A stretch of 64,000 bases of DNA, from positions 45,519-109,518 of the forward strand of contig CAWDAQ010000010.1 in NCBI GenBank assembly GCA_963800325.1, read 5' to 3'. Origin of the DNA: CAWDAQ01 sp963800325 (GTDB taxonomy: Bacteria > Actinomycetota > Actinomycetes > Actinomycetales > Dermatophilaceae). Made by a program: the position numbers and the translations under genes. Position 1 is the first letter of the stretch. Every line of letters begins with the position of its first letter. Shown in pieces: positions 50,724 to 59,696 of this stretch. Below the pieces are notes generated by a model. The model made no database searches. It saw only the letters and a program-made list of their open reading frames with translations, and was not told the origin of the DNA.

Positions 50724-51935
50724 ATGCGGCGGCCGAGCCGAACGGGCGGGTGGGATTTGGCCAGAACCGAGCGCTCGGGCCCAAAGCCGAGCCCGGCCGC
50801 GCGTCGGGTGCTCATGGTCTTGGACTCGTACAGTTTCGGAGGCGCCGAAAACCTCGTCGCCGAGTTCGCGCGTCGCTGCCCTCGCGGCATCAGTTTGTGC
50901 GTGGCGAGCCTTGCGCCGAGGTCCTCGGAGCGGGACCGCATGGCGGAGAGGCTGAGCGCGGCGGGCCTTCACCCTCAATATCTCGATGTCCGTCGGCTCG
51001 TTGACCTGCCGGGTTTCGTCCGGCTCGTTCGTCGCCTTCGCGCGTGTGAGGTGGACGTCGTACATGCCCACCTCGGATACTCGGCCACCCTCGTCCCTCT
51101 CGCCGCCCGGCTCGCCGGCCGACCCTGCGTCGCGACCCTGCACGTGGCGCCAGGGCAGGAAGGGACCCGCAAGGATGCAGTCAAGGAGTGGCTCTCGGTA
51201 CGCGTCCCCGCACTCATCGGTCGCGTCATCTTCGTCTCTCAGGACGCACGCGACGGGTTCGAGAGGCGGTACGGGCCAGCGGGCCGGAGTTGGCTAGTCG
51301 TGCCCAACGGTGTCGACGTCGACAGGTTCGCCGTAGGCGGACACCAGATACGGCGCGAAACCGGGACCTGGGCATGCGTGGCGGCGCTGCGCGCGCCGAA
51401 GGGGCACATGGACCTCCTCCGAGCTTGGTCCCAAGTGGTGTCCGAGCATCCACACATCCGGCTGCTCATCGTCGGAGACGGCCCGGAGCGGGCGGGTCTC
51501 GAGCGCGCCGCGCAGAGTGCGGGCCTTGGGTCCAACGTGATGTTCACCGGGGAGGTGCCCGACGTCTCCGGGCTGCTCCGCGACGTAGACGGCGTCGTCT
51601 CAGCCTCGCTCACGGAGGCATTGCCGACCGCCCTCATCGAGGCCGCTGCCGCGGGTCTCCCCGCCGTGGCGACGGATGCGGGTGGAACGCGCGAGGTGGT
51701 TCTCGACGGCCGGACGGGGCTGTTGGTTCCTCCGGAGAGACCAACTGAACTGGCACGGGCTGTGATCTCTCTCGTGGAGGATCCAGTTCGCAGAAGGGGT
51801 ATGGGGCGCGCAGCCGAACTGCACGCCCGGCTCAACTTCTCGATCGACGCGTGGATCTCGCGGCTCAACGAAATCTACTCCGAGGTCGTCGCCGAGCGTC
51901 ATTCGGCGCAACGGCTCGTGACTACCCACAGGTGA
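50724..51935 (+). CDS. Glycosyltransferase family 4 (GT-B)
   Basis: A 403-residue enzyme. The N-domain begins 'RRVLMVLDSYSFGGAENLVAEFARRCP', with 'VVHAHLGYSATLVPLAARLAG'. The C-domain has 'LVVPNGVDVDRF', 'VAALRAPKGHMDLLRAWSQV', 'LLIVGDGPERAGLERAA' and the nucleotide-sugar EX7E region 'SLTEALPTALIEAAAAGLPAVAT'. It adds one sugar to the growing lipid-linked repeat unit at the cytoplasmic membrane face. ATG 50724 is chosen; ATG 50814 at 'MVLDSY' is also possible as no strong ribosome-binding site marks either. It is first in the run to wzx. Confidence 0.9.
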   Translation: MRRPSRTGGWDLARTERSGPKPSPAARRVLMVLDSYSFGGAENLVAEFARRCPRGISLCVASLAPRSSERDRMAERLSAAGLHPQYLDVRRLVDLPGFVRLVRRLRACEVDVVHAHLGYSATLVPLAARLAGRPCVATLHVAPGQEGTRKDAVKEWLSVRVPALIGRVIFVSQDARDGFERRYGPAGRSWLVVPNGVDVDRFAVGGHQIRRETGTWACVAALRAPKGHMDLLRAWSQVVSEHPHIRLLIVGDGPERAGLERAAQSAGLGSNVMFTGEVPDVSGLLRDVDGVVSASLTEALPTALIEAAAAGLPAVATDAGGTREVVLDGRTGLLVPPERPTELARAVISLVEDPVRRRGMGRAAELHARLNFSIDAWISRLNEIYSEVVAERHSAQRLVTTHR

Positions 51936-51941
51936 GGCCAC

Positions 51942-52580
51942 ATGAGGAACCTGCAGGCGAAACCGCCACCCGTTCAACGGGTCGCCCATCGCTCCCGGGA
52001 AAGAGTTCCCGTTGTGAGTCTGAGATCCACAGCCGGCAGCCTCCGGTCATGGCTCAGGGATCCCACCCACTCCGCGGGGCTGCTTTTCGCCTTGGTCATA
52101 GGTCTTTCCGGACTGGCGTGGGTGGCGCTCCAGGCGCCCACCTATACCGCCTCCACGACTGTCGTCGTGGTCCCGCGTTCGGGTGCTTCGGTCGCGGACT
52201 ACGCGTCCCTCTTCGACTCGCTGAGCAGGGGGCAGGTGGTTGCCACGGCCGCGGACCTGCTCGGTGAGGATCGCTGGCATCCTGAAACCCCCGAAGTCGC
52301 GGTGTCTGCTGGTGGCGTGGTGCCGAGCTCTCTGATTGAGATCGTTGCACGCAGCGAGGACCCCGACGCTGCTCGCTCGACCGCACGTGAGGTGGTCGTG
52401 CGGGCCACACCGAGGATCAACGAGGTGCTGGCGCCCTACGTCGTGCTTCAGGTGGACCCCAAGGTGTCGGGGCCGACTCGAGTCGGTCTTTCCCGACTGG
52501 TCCTTTCGGGTGTGGCGGTGCTTGCAGGGGTGGTGTGCGGATTCGCCGCTGCGGCACTCATCCGCCTCATGCGGTCATGA
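51942..52580 (+). CDS. wzz: Wzz/YveK-like chain-length regulator
   Basis: A 212-residue membrane protein: a basic cytoplasmic N-terminus, helix 1 ('GLLFALVIGLSGLAWVALQA'), an extracytoplasmic domain ('YTASTTVVVVPRSGASVADYASLFDSL', 'SSLIEIVARSEDPDAARSTAREVV') and helix 2 ('LSGVAVLAGVVCGFAAAALI'). This is the Wzz (polysaccharide co-polymerase) topology without the tyrosine-kinase part. It controls polymer length with the polymerase. ATG 51942 follows GAGG. Its stop overlaps the wzy start (ATGA). Confidence 0.82.
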   Translation: MRNLQAKPPPVQRVAHRSRERVPVVSLRSTAGSLRSWLRDPTHSAGLLFALVIGLSGLAWVALQAPTYTASTTVVVVPRSGASVADYASLFDSLSRGQVVATAADLLGEDRWHPETPEVAVSAGGVVPSSLIEIVARSEDPDAARSTAREVVVRATPRINEVLAPYVVLQVDPKVSGPTRVGLSRLVLSGVAVLAGVVCGFAAAALIRLMRS

Positions 52581-54481
52581 CCGCACGCGGAACGGCCACG
52601 GCGGCACCCCGGCACGCGGCAAGCGAGACGCGGTCCGCGGCCTGCACTGTGATCTTCAGCCTCGTCGTGGGCATGGAGCTCTCAGGCGGGTTCGACGTGC
52701 TGGCGGCCCACATCCCAGTCTCCCCGTTCACCGTTCTACTGGTGTTCGCTCTTGGTTTGGCCCTCGTCAGGCTTCTTACCCGCCCGATCCGTCTGCCCTG
52801 GGCCGTACTGGCCGCCATGGGGACTTTCGTGGTGACCGTCGCGTTGTCCTACGCCACGTCGTCGCTCGACCCCTCACTGACCTCCGTGGGGGTCCACGAC
52901 GCCGTCGTCGACCTCGGTTTCGTTCTCGTGCTCCTCGTACTCAGCACTGGCGTTGGTTCCTGGGTCTACCCCGCGGCCGCGATGGCGGGACCCGCTGCCC
53001 TGATCGGACTCGTTTCCGCCGCGAATGAGTGGGTGCTCTCAGCGCCACGGACATGGGGTGGATTCGCTACGATCTCGACGGCGACCGGTGAGGGGACGGT
53101 CACTGCGCGCCACTCAGGTCCCCTCCCGGACGCGAACTTCTGGGGACGGTTCCTCGTCGTCGCCCTTGCTTTTGCCCTCGCCCTCGTGTGGTACCACGCG
53201 AGCGCGACGCGTAGCCGACAGCAGGCGGCGCGTCGTGTCGCGGGCGCGAGCACCGTTGTCGCAGTTGTTGTGGTGGTCCTGCTCCTCGTAGCCCTGTATC
53301 TCACCGGGTCCCGCGGTGCCTTCCTCGCCGCCGCGCTGACCGTGACGGTCTTCGCGCTGGCGATCGGGATCAGGTTTCGTTGGCTCGCCCTGACCGTTCT
53401 CGTGTCGTCGCCGCTGTTGTTGGCGCCCGGCTTCGGGAGTCGACTGGCCAGCGTCACCGGACTGGTCGAGTCCGGGCAGAAGGCCGCGGTCGACTACTCC
53501 CTCATCGAGCGCCTCTCGACGCAACAAGTGGCTTGGCGAATGGTGGAGGCCCACCCACTGACTGGGGTAGGACCGGGGGGCTATCTGAGTGCTTTTCCCG
53601 CCTTCGCGGCCAGGGCTCAGCTGACGTTCGAGCGCAGCGTTGCACCCCACAACCTCTACTTGGGCCTCGCCGCTGAGATCGGGACAATCGGCCTGGCCGC
53701 TTGGTTGCTGGTGCTCGTGCTCGCCGCCATCGGCAGCACGGCCGCCATAAGAGAGGCTCGTGCGCTGCCGCAGCCCGAGCGCCGAAACCATCTCCCGTTT
53801 GCAGCGGCGACCCTCGCAGCGCTCTCGGGATGGTCAGTGGCGAGTCTGTTTCTCCACGCGGCCCACGTCAGGGTCTTTCTCATCCTCGTCGTGCTGGCGG
53901 CGGCCCTGCACCAGCGCACACGGGCACACGTCCGCGCAGTACCAGCGGCCCGGCACCACAGGCGGGCCCTGCTGCGCACCCTCACGCCCGTCGTCGTAGG
54001 CACGATTGTTGGTGTGGGGATCGTGTGGGTGCAGCCGCACCCTGCACGAGCACAGGCGGTTGCCTTCCTCCACCCGTCCACGGCCAATCCCTATCTGGGG
54101 GACGTCGTCACCCGTGCGGTCGTCGTGCCCACCTATGCACTCGTGGTGGCGGCAGGATCGGACGACGAAGGCATCGATGCCCAGGGCGCCTACCGTTCCG
54201 GCCTGATCACGATCTCCGCCACCGACCCTGACCTGAGTAGCGCGGTCCATCGGGTGACCGCCGCAGTGTCTTCGGGTGATCGTGCCCTCAAACGCTCGGG
54301 CTTGAACCGCCTCTACCGGCCCGTGTGGGGGCCCGTGACGACGGGCTCGGAGAGGCCAGGTGCTGCGTCCCTGCTAGCCGGAGCCCTCCTCGGGGCACTG
54401 ACGGGTCACCTGACATCGATCACCATCCGGTCCGTCCGCACGAGGGGTGCGGCACCCGCAGCCTCGACCTCCAGGAGATGA
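52577..54481 (+). CDS. wzy: O-antigen ligase/Wzy-like polymerase with a Wzz-like C-terminal module
   Basis: A 634-residue protein. Residues ~1-440 hold about 11 membrane helices and the Wzy_C/O-antigen-ligase region: 'LYLTGSRGAFLAAALTVTVF', 'VAWRMVEAHPLTGVGPGGYL' and 'SVAPHNLYLGLAAEIGTIGLAAW'. After ~455 comes a separate unit: helix 'PVVVGTIVGVGIVWV', about 100 extracytoplasmic residues ('GLITISATDPDLSSAVHRVTAAVSSG', much like the matching part of the Wzz upstream), and helix 'ASLLAGALLGALTG'. Polymerase and length-control modules thus appear fused, next to a separate Wzz. The next gene overlaps its end. Confidence 0.85.
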   Translation: MTARGTATAAPRHAASETRSAACTVIFSLVVGMELSGGFDVLAAHIPVSPFTVLLVFALGLALVRLLTRPIRLPWAVLAAMGTFVVTVALSYATSSLDPSLTSVGVHDAVVDLGFVLVLLVLSTGVGSWVYPAAAMAGPAALIGLVSAANEWVLSAPRTWGGFATISTATGEGTVTARHSGPLPDANFWGRFLVVALAFALALVWYHASATRSRQQAARRVAGASTVVAVVVVVLLLVALYLTGSRGAFLAAALTVTVFALAIGIRFRWLALTVLVSSPLLLAPGFGSRLASVTGLVESGQKAAVDYSLIERLSTQQVAWRMVEAHPLTGVGPGGYLSAFPAFAARAQLTFERSVAPHNLYLGLAAEIGTIGLAAWLLVLVLAAIGSTAAIREARALPQPERRNHLPFAAATLAALSGWSVASLFLHAAHVRVFLILVVLAAALHQRTRAHVRAVPAARHHRRALLRTLTPVVVGTIVGVGIVWVQPHPARAQAVAFLHPSTANPYLGDVVTRAVVVPTYALVVAAGSDDEGIDAQGAYRSGLITISATDPDLSSAVHRVTAAVSSGDRALKRSGLNRLYRPVWGPVTTGSERPGAASLLAGALLGALTGHLTSITIRSVRTRGAAPAASTSRR

Positions 54482-54483
54482 CC

Positions 54484-57036
54484 ATGGCAACGACAACGGG
54501 GAGGCAGGTCGGCGACAACCAGCGGGTCGGAACCCCCCTGCGCGTAGCGCATGTCATCCACTCGCTCGGACCGGGCGGCGCCGAGTCCGTGCTCGTGGAA
54601 CTTGCCCAGAGCGCCGCTGACGCCGGCATGACGCTCGTCGTCATCGGTCTCTCCGGCACCCGGAACCAGCGCGCCGTACCGATGCTCCAGGCAGCCGGCG
54701 CGCAAGTCCACCTCCTGGGAGCCTCACGCTACGACCCAAGCGCGGTGTTGGGCACGGCTCGCATCCTGCATCGTGAGCGAGTGGACGTGGTCCACACACA
54801 CCTGAAGCACGCCGACGTCGTCGGGGGTCTGGCTGCCCGTCTGCTCGGGCTGCCCGTGGTTTCGACACTGCACGTGATCGAGACGCCGTCAACCCTGATC
54901 GGCCGACTCCGGGTGCAACTCGCGGCCCGGGCGCGTGGCAGGCTCGCTGCCCGGGTCATCGCCCTGTCCACGGCTCAGCGGGACTGGTACGCGTCCGTTG
55001 CGCCCTCGGCCCCTGTGGTGCTGCTGCCGAACGGGGTGGCGGAGCCGACTGTGACACGCGACAGGGACGCCGTACGCCGCTCCCTGGGTGTGCCTCCCGA
55101 CGGAGTTCTCGGTGTGACCGTCTCGCTCATGCGTCCCGAGAAGGGCTACGACGTCCTGCTCGAGGCGGTTCGGCGCCTTCCTGACTCACTCCCCCTCGTC
55201 TTGGCGCTCGCCGGCGACGGCCCGCTTCTCGACGAGGTCCGGCGATCGGTCGATGACGATTCCCGGCTGGCCACGAGGGTCCGCGTCCTGGGCTTCCGCG
55301 AGGACGTGCCGGACCTGCTGGCTGCGGCCGACTTCGTGGTCCACCCGAGCCGCGAGGACGCCCTGCCCACTGCCCTCATCTCTGCCCTCGCCGCCTCGCG
55401 TGTCGTACTCGCCAGCCGGGTTGGAGGGATCCCCGACGTGACGGATCCCTCCTGCGCAGTTCTCGTCCCCCCGGGGGACGGTCCGGCCCTCGCACAGGCG
55501 CTACACGATCTCGTGAACTTCCTCAGGACGGAGCCACGCGGGAGGGCCTCGATGGAGGAGTCCGCACGAACCCGCTACCGTACTCAGTTCTCCGCTGTCG
55601 TGTGGACCGAGCGTCTCCTCCGGGTATACGACGAGGTGCTCTCGGAGCCCGTGCGGAATACCGCTGATGGACATCACGGGCTGACTAGGAATGTGACTTC
55701 GGTCGAGGATTCCCGGAGACCCGACACCATCGCAATCGTCAGCGCGAGTCGGCCCTATCCCCGTGACAGCGGCAAGAGTGTTGTCATGGCCGGGCTCCTC
55801 ACTCATCTCGCTGCGCGGGTGGGGCCCGGCCACCTCCATCTTCTCCACGTGGGGCGCCCCTTGGACGGGCTGGGGGACCTCGACGGTGTGGTCGTCCACG
55901 AGATGGGAGGCCCCGAGCCGTGGGAGCAGCTACGTGCGCTGCTCGTCGACGTGGCGTTGCGAGGTCGAAGCCTGCAGGAAGGGCTGCTCTCCTCAAGGTC
56001 CGTGGCAACTGAGGTCAGGGCAACGCTCGATCGGCTGTCAGCGGACCTCGAGATCGTTGACACCCTTCGGATGGACCAGTACCTCGCACCCAGACCCCGG
56101 GGACGGCGCATCCTCTACCTCGACGACCTCTTCAGCGTTCGCTACCAGCGAATGCTCAACGCGATGAAGTCCGGGGAGCGCGACTCGGGATTCAATCCCA
56201 TCGGGCAGTTCGCGGACCATCTGCCTGCGTGGTTGCGCGGGGCGACTGAGAACCGGTGTGTGCGCAGGCTGCTTCTCCAGACCGAGGCCCGCAGAATGCG
56301 TCGCAGCGAGACCCGGGCGGCGTCGGCGGCGAGCCTCTCGATCCTGCTCAACCACGAGGAAGCGGAGCTGCTGCGACGCCGCAGCGACGCCCATGTCGAG
56401 GTGATCCCCCCGCTCGTCACCTGCGCAGTAGCTCCGGGTGCGAGTGACCAATGGGGCGGCGGCCCGGACTTCGCCTTCATCGGCTTGCTCTCTCTCGCGC
56501 ATAACCACGACGGCCTTACGCACTTTCTCGAGGAGGGAATGCCCGAACTGCTCCGCATGATGCCGGATGCGCGGCTCCACGTCGTCGGTAGGGGGGCCTC
56601 GGAGAGGCTTCTGGCGCTCGCGGCAACTTTCGGTGGCCATGTCGTGATGCATGGTTTCGTGCCGGACCTCGATGAGGTGCTCGGTCGCTCTTGCGCGCTG
56701 GTGAATGTCCTGCGCTTCGGTTCAGGGGTCAAGATCAAGGTCCTTGAAGCGTTTGCGCGAGGCGTGCCCGTGGTCGCCACCCCGGTGGGCAGCGAAGGAA
56801 TAGGTACGGGGAGCGAACCGGGGTTGACCATCGTTGCGGGTGCTCGAGAGGCCGCGGCCGCGCTGGCTCGCCTCACCGATGCCGAGGTTCATCGGGTCGA
56901 GTCCGAAGGCGCTCGCCACACGTACAGTCAGAGGTTCTCGCCTGAGGCGGTGGCTGCTCGCTACGACGCCGTGTTCCGCACGACGCCGCCCGGGATCCAC
57001 CCGCCCCTGCGCGTGAGTTCGGAATGCCGGACGTGA
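54484..57036 (+). CDS. Tandem glycosyltransferase, two GT-B (GT4-like) modules
   Basis: An 850-residue protein. Module 1 (~18-395): 'RVAHVIHSLGPGGAESVLVELAQ', 'VVHTHLKHADVVGGLAARLLG', 'VLLPNGVAEP', 'SLMRPEKGYDVLLEAV', 'SREDALPTALISALAASRVV'. Module 2 (~425-840): 'IAIVSASRPYPRDSGKSVVMAGLL', 'RILYLDDLFSVRYQRML', 'FAFIGLLSLAHNHDGLTHFLEEG', 'VNVLRFGSGVKIKVLEAFARGVPVVATPVG'. Two separate transferases are therefore joined in one chain and may add two successive sugars. ATG 54484 is preferred because AGGAG lies 6 nt upstream; ATG 54478 overlaps the wzy stop. Confidence 0.88.
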   Translation: MATTTGRQVGDNQRVGTPLRVAHVIHSLGPGGAESVLVELAQSAADAGMTLVVIGLSGTRNQRAVPMLQAAGAQVHLLGASRYDPSAVLGTARILHRERVDVVHTHLKHADVVGGLAARLLGLPVVSTLHVIETPSTLIGRLRVQLAARARGRLAARVIALSTAQRDWYASVAPSAPVVLLPNGVAEPTVTRDRDAVRRSLGVPPDGVLGVTVSLMRPEKGYDVLLEAVRRLPDSLPLVLALAGDGPLLDEVRRSVDDDSRLATRVRVLGFREDVPDLLAAADFVVHPSREDALPTALISALAASRVVLASRVGGIPDVTDPSCAVLVPPGDGPALAQALHDLVNFLRTEPRGRASMEESARTRYRTQFSAVVWTERLLRVYDEVLSEPVRNTADGHHGLTRNVTSVEDSRRPDTIAIVSASRPYPRDSGKSVVMAGLLTHLAARVGPGHLHLLHVGRPLDGLGDLDGVVVHEMGGPEPWEQLRALLVDVALRGRSLQEGLLSSRSVATEVRATLDRLSADLEIVDTLRMDQYLAPRPRGRRILYLDDLFSVRYQRMLNAMKSGERDSGFNPIGQFADHLPAWLRGATENRCVRRLLLQTEARRMRRSETRAASAASLSILLNHEEAELLRRRSDAHVEVIPPLVTCAVAPGASDQWGGGPDFAFIGLLSLAHNHDGLTHFLEEGMPELLRMMPDARLHVVGRGASERLLALAATFGGHVVMHGFVPDLDEVLGRSCALVNVLRFGSGVKIKVLEAFARGVPVVATPVGSEGIGTGSEPGLTIVAGAREAAAALARLTDAEVHRVESEGARHTYSQRFSPEAVAARYDAVFRTTPPGIHPPLRVSSECRT

Positions 57037-58226
57037 CCGGGGCTCGCATCGTGTTCGTCGAGTTCGCTCCGTCGGGAGGGCTGTTCCAGTTCTCCGTTCA
57101 ACTCGGTGAAGCCTTGGCGAGGCGGGGGGACGAGGTCGAGGTGATAACAGGCCCCCGGCCGGAGCTCGACTCCCGTGAGTCCGGCTGTCGGGTGACGAGC
57201 GTTCTTCCGACGTGGCACCCCACTGCCGGCTCCGATGCTCCCGAGTGGTGGCGACGAGCGCGACGCGGTGTGCGGGCCGGGCAGTACGTCGCAGGGTGGC
57301 TCACCGTGATCGCCGTCCTGGTTGCTCGCCGGCCGGATGTGGTGGTCTGGTCATCGTGGCGCTTCTCGATCGACGGGTGGGGTGTCCTCGCGGTCCGCAA
57401 GGTCCTCCCGGCCGCGGTCCTGGCGCTCATCGCTCACGAACCGCGCCCGCTGCGCGAACAGGCAGGTGATGGGCTGTACAAGGACTCGGACTCACGGGCT
57501 CTGACGGCCGCCCACCGAGCTCTGGACGTGGCGTACGTGCTCGGCGAGTCTGCGCGTGAGGCGTTGGTTGCCACATGGCCTCTAGCCGCACCGGTCCAAG
57601 TCATCCCCCACGGGGACGAGGGAGTCTTCGGCCAAGCGTCACTGGGCCCCGTGGACGAGACGGGGCCGGTAGCCCTTTGCTTCGGCACGATCCGTGCCTA
57701 CAAGGGGATCGACGTCCTTTTCAAGGCCTGGCCGGAGGTCTTGCGCCAGCTGCCGGGTGCCAGACTCGTGCTCGCCGGTGCGGTGAACCCCGACGTTGAC
57801 AAGGAGTGGCTACGCGAAAGCGTCGCTCGGCTGGCGGGCGTCGAGCTTCATGAGGGCTACGTCGAACTCGAGGGTGTCGCGGCCTACTTCGCGCGTGCGC
57901 GGGTCGTGGTGCTGCCCTACCGACGTGGCAGCCAGTCCGGGGTCGCACACGTGGCCCACACCTTCGGCCGGCCGGTGGTGTGCACGCGAGTCGGTGACAT
58001 CCCGGCGGTTGTGCACGACGGAATCTCCGGACTCGTCGTTCCGCCCGGGGACGTCGGTGGCCTGGCTGCCGCCCTCGTCCGTCTACTGGCCGAGCCCGAG
58101 TTCGCGCTCCGGCTTGGGTCGGAGGGCCGGCGTCAACTCTCTCTGCACGCATCTTGGGACGAGGTGGCCGAAGCGTTCGACTCCGGGCTCGCAGTTGTCC
58201 CCGCGCGCGGTGACGGACGAACATGA
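57024..58226 (+). CDS. Glycosyltransferase family 4 (GT-B)
   Basis: A 400-residue enzyme: 'IVFVEFAPSGGLFQFSVQLGEALARRGDEV', 'RPDVVVWSSWRFSIDGWGVLAV', 'VQVIPHGDEGVFGQ', 'CFGTIRAYKGIDVLFKAWPEV', 'VVLPYRRGSQSGVAHVAHTFGRPVVCT'. The C-terminal nucleotide-sugar domain is complete. It overlaps the end of the tandem transferase gene by 13 bp, and its own stop overlaps the wzx start by 4 bp, so all are one transcription unit. Confidence 0.88.
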   Translation: MPDVTGARIVFVEFAPSGGLFQFSVQLGEALARRGDEVEVITGPRPELDSRESGCRVTSVLPTWHPTAGSDAPEWWRRARRGVRAGQYVAGWLTVIAVLVARRPDVVVWSSWRFSIDGWGVLAVRKVLPAAVLALIAHEPRPLREQAGDGLYKDSDSRALTAAHRALDVAYVLGESAREALVATWPLAAPVQVIPHGDEGVFGQASLGPVDETGPVALCFGTIRAYKGIDVLFKAWPEVLRQLPGARLVLAGAVNPDVDKEWLRESVARLAGVELHEGYVELEGVAAYFARARVVVLPYRRGSQSGVAHVAHTFGRPVVCTRVGDIPAVVHDGISGLVVPPGDVGGLAAALVRLLAEPEFALRLGSEGRRQLSLHASWDEVAEAFDSGLAVVPARGDGRT

Positions 58227-59683
58227 GCGACTTGGGGAAGGTCGGGAGCAGCACCTTCTGGAACCTGCTGCAGTATGCGGGGGGAAAGACAGTCACCTTC
58301 GCCTCCACGGTCGTACTTGCTCGCCTGCTCCTTCCCAGCGACTTCGGACTCGTTGCTCTTGCACTCGTAGCCATCAACGTGATCGACCGCGTCAAGGATC
58401 TCGGCGTCGGTCAAGCGCTCGTCCAGTACCCGGGGGTGTGGTCCCGGGTGTCTCCTACGGGGGCGACCATCACTGTCGTGACGGCGATCCTCTTCGCCGG
58501 GATCGGTGTGGTGGCGGCGCCCGCGATCTCCTCCGTTCTCGGTGGTCAAGATTCTCTGAGCAACATGCTCCGGGTGCTGTCTGTGTGGATCCTCGTCTCC
58601 GGAGTGGCTGTCTTCCCCGAGTCGGCCCTCTGCCGGGATCTCGCGTTCAGAGAGCGAGTGCTTCCCGAGCTGGCAGGCGCCGTGGTCAAGGCGGTGGTGG
58701 CCGTGAGCCTGGCACTGTCGGGGTGGGGGGCGTGGAGCCTGGTCTGGGGCCAGGTCGTCGCCTCCACGGTCATCACTGCCGGCTATTGGCTGGCGTACCG
58801 CTCGCGGGGCGGGTCGCTCATGCCCTTCGGGTGGTCACGCGAGGTGGCTGGCCGCCTCGTGCGCTTCGGCTCGTCCTTGTCCTGGGTAGCGCTCTTCTCG
58901 CTCATACTCGACAACATCGATTACCTCGTCATCGGGCGACGCCTGGGGGCGGAGCAGCTGGGGTTCTACACCATCGCTTTCCGGTTGCCAGAACTGATCG
59001 TCATCGGCGCATGCACGATGATCGGGCAAGTCCTGTTCTCGTCCTTTTCGCGCATCCAGCACAGCCCGTTGGACATTCGAGCCCAGTTCCTGAGGGCGAC
59101 CACGGTCGTCGCCTCCATCGCCGTGCCAGCTGCACTGGGACTTGCCGCCGCGGCCCCCCAGATCGTCCTCGTCGTCTTCGGGCCCGGATTCGCCCCCGCG
59201 ATCCCCATACTCGTTCTGCTCGGGATCTACTCCGCCATATACGCCTTGAGCTTCAGCACCGGTGACGTGTACAAGGCCATAGGACGCGCCGACATCCTGA
59301 TCCAACTGTCGCTGGCCAAACTCGCGGTCTTCGTCCCCGTGCTCTGGTGGGCGGCGGGGATCTCACCGGTGGCTGTGGCGGCCGGACTGGTCGGTGTGCA
59401 CCTAATCTTCGGGGTCGTTCGGCTCTACCTCGTGCATCGCGTCCTGAGACTCTCCGTCGCCGAGCAGTGGCGGTCCATCTGGCCCTCCGTCGTGGCCGGG
59501 TCGATCATGGCCCTGCTGGTGGTCGTCATACCCATTGCCCTGGGCGGCGGCGTGCCGCTACCAGGCGTCCTTCTGGTACAAGTCGTCGTCGGCGCAATGG
59601 CCTACTTCGGCGCCTTATGCCTTCTGGACGACAAGACCTTCCGGGCGCTTCTGAGCCTGCCCGGCAAGCTGGTGGGTCGGTGA
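58223..59683 (+). CDS. wzx: Wzx-type lipid-linked oligosaccharide flippase
   Basis: A 486-residue MOP-superfamily flippase with about 12-14 membrane helices. 'SSTFWNLLQYAGGKTVTFASTVVLARLLLPSDFGLVALAL' is the typical N-terminus. 'DNIDYLVIGRRLGAEQLGFYTIAFRLPEL' and 'VVFGPGFAPAIPILVLLGIYS' are family blocks. It would move the undecaprenyl-linked repeat unit across the membrane to Wzy. ATG 58223 overlaps the previous stop. It is the last gene of the run; copy B of the secreted protein gene converges on it, 13 bp away. Confidence 0.9.
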   Translation: MSDLGKVGSSTFWNLLQYAGGKTVTFASTVVLARLLLPSDFGLVALALVAINVIDRVKDLGVGQALVQYPGVWSRVSPTGATITVVTAILFAGIGVVAAPAISSVLGGQDSLSNMLRVLSVWILVSGVAVFPESALCRDLAFRERVLPELAGAVVKAVVAVSLALSGWGAWSLVWGQVVASTVITAGYWLAYRSRGGSLMPFGWSREVAGRLVRFGSSLSWVALFSLILDNIDYLVIGRRLGAEQLGFYTIAFRLPELIVIGACTMIGQVLFSSFSRIQHSPLDIRAQFLRATTVVASIAVPAALGLAAAAPQIVLVVFGPGFAPAIPILVLLGIYSAIYALSFSTGDVYKAIGRADILIQLSLAKLAVFVPVLWWAAGISPVAVAAGLVGVHLIFGVVRLYLVHRVLRLSVAEQWRSIWPSVVAGSIMALLVVVIPIALGGGVPLPGVLLVQVVVGAMAYFGALCLLDDKTFRALLSLPGKLVGR

Positions 59684-59696
59684 CGTTGGAGCCCGA

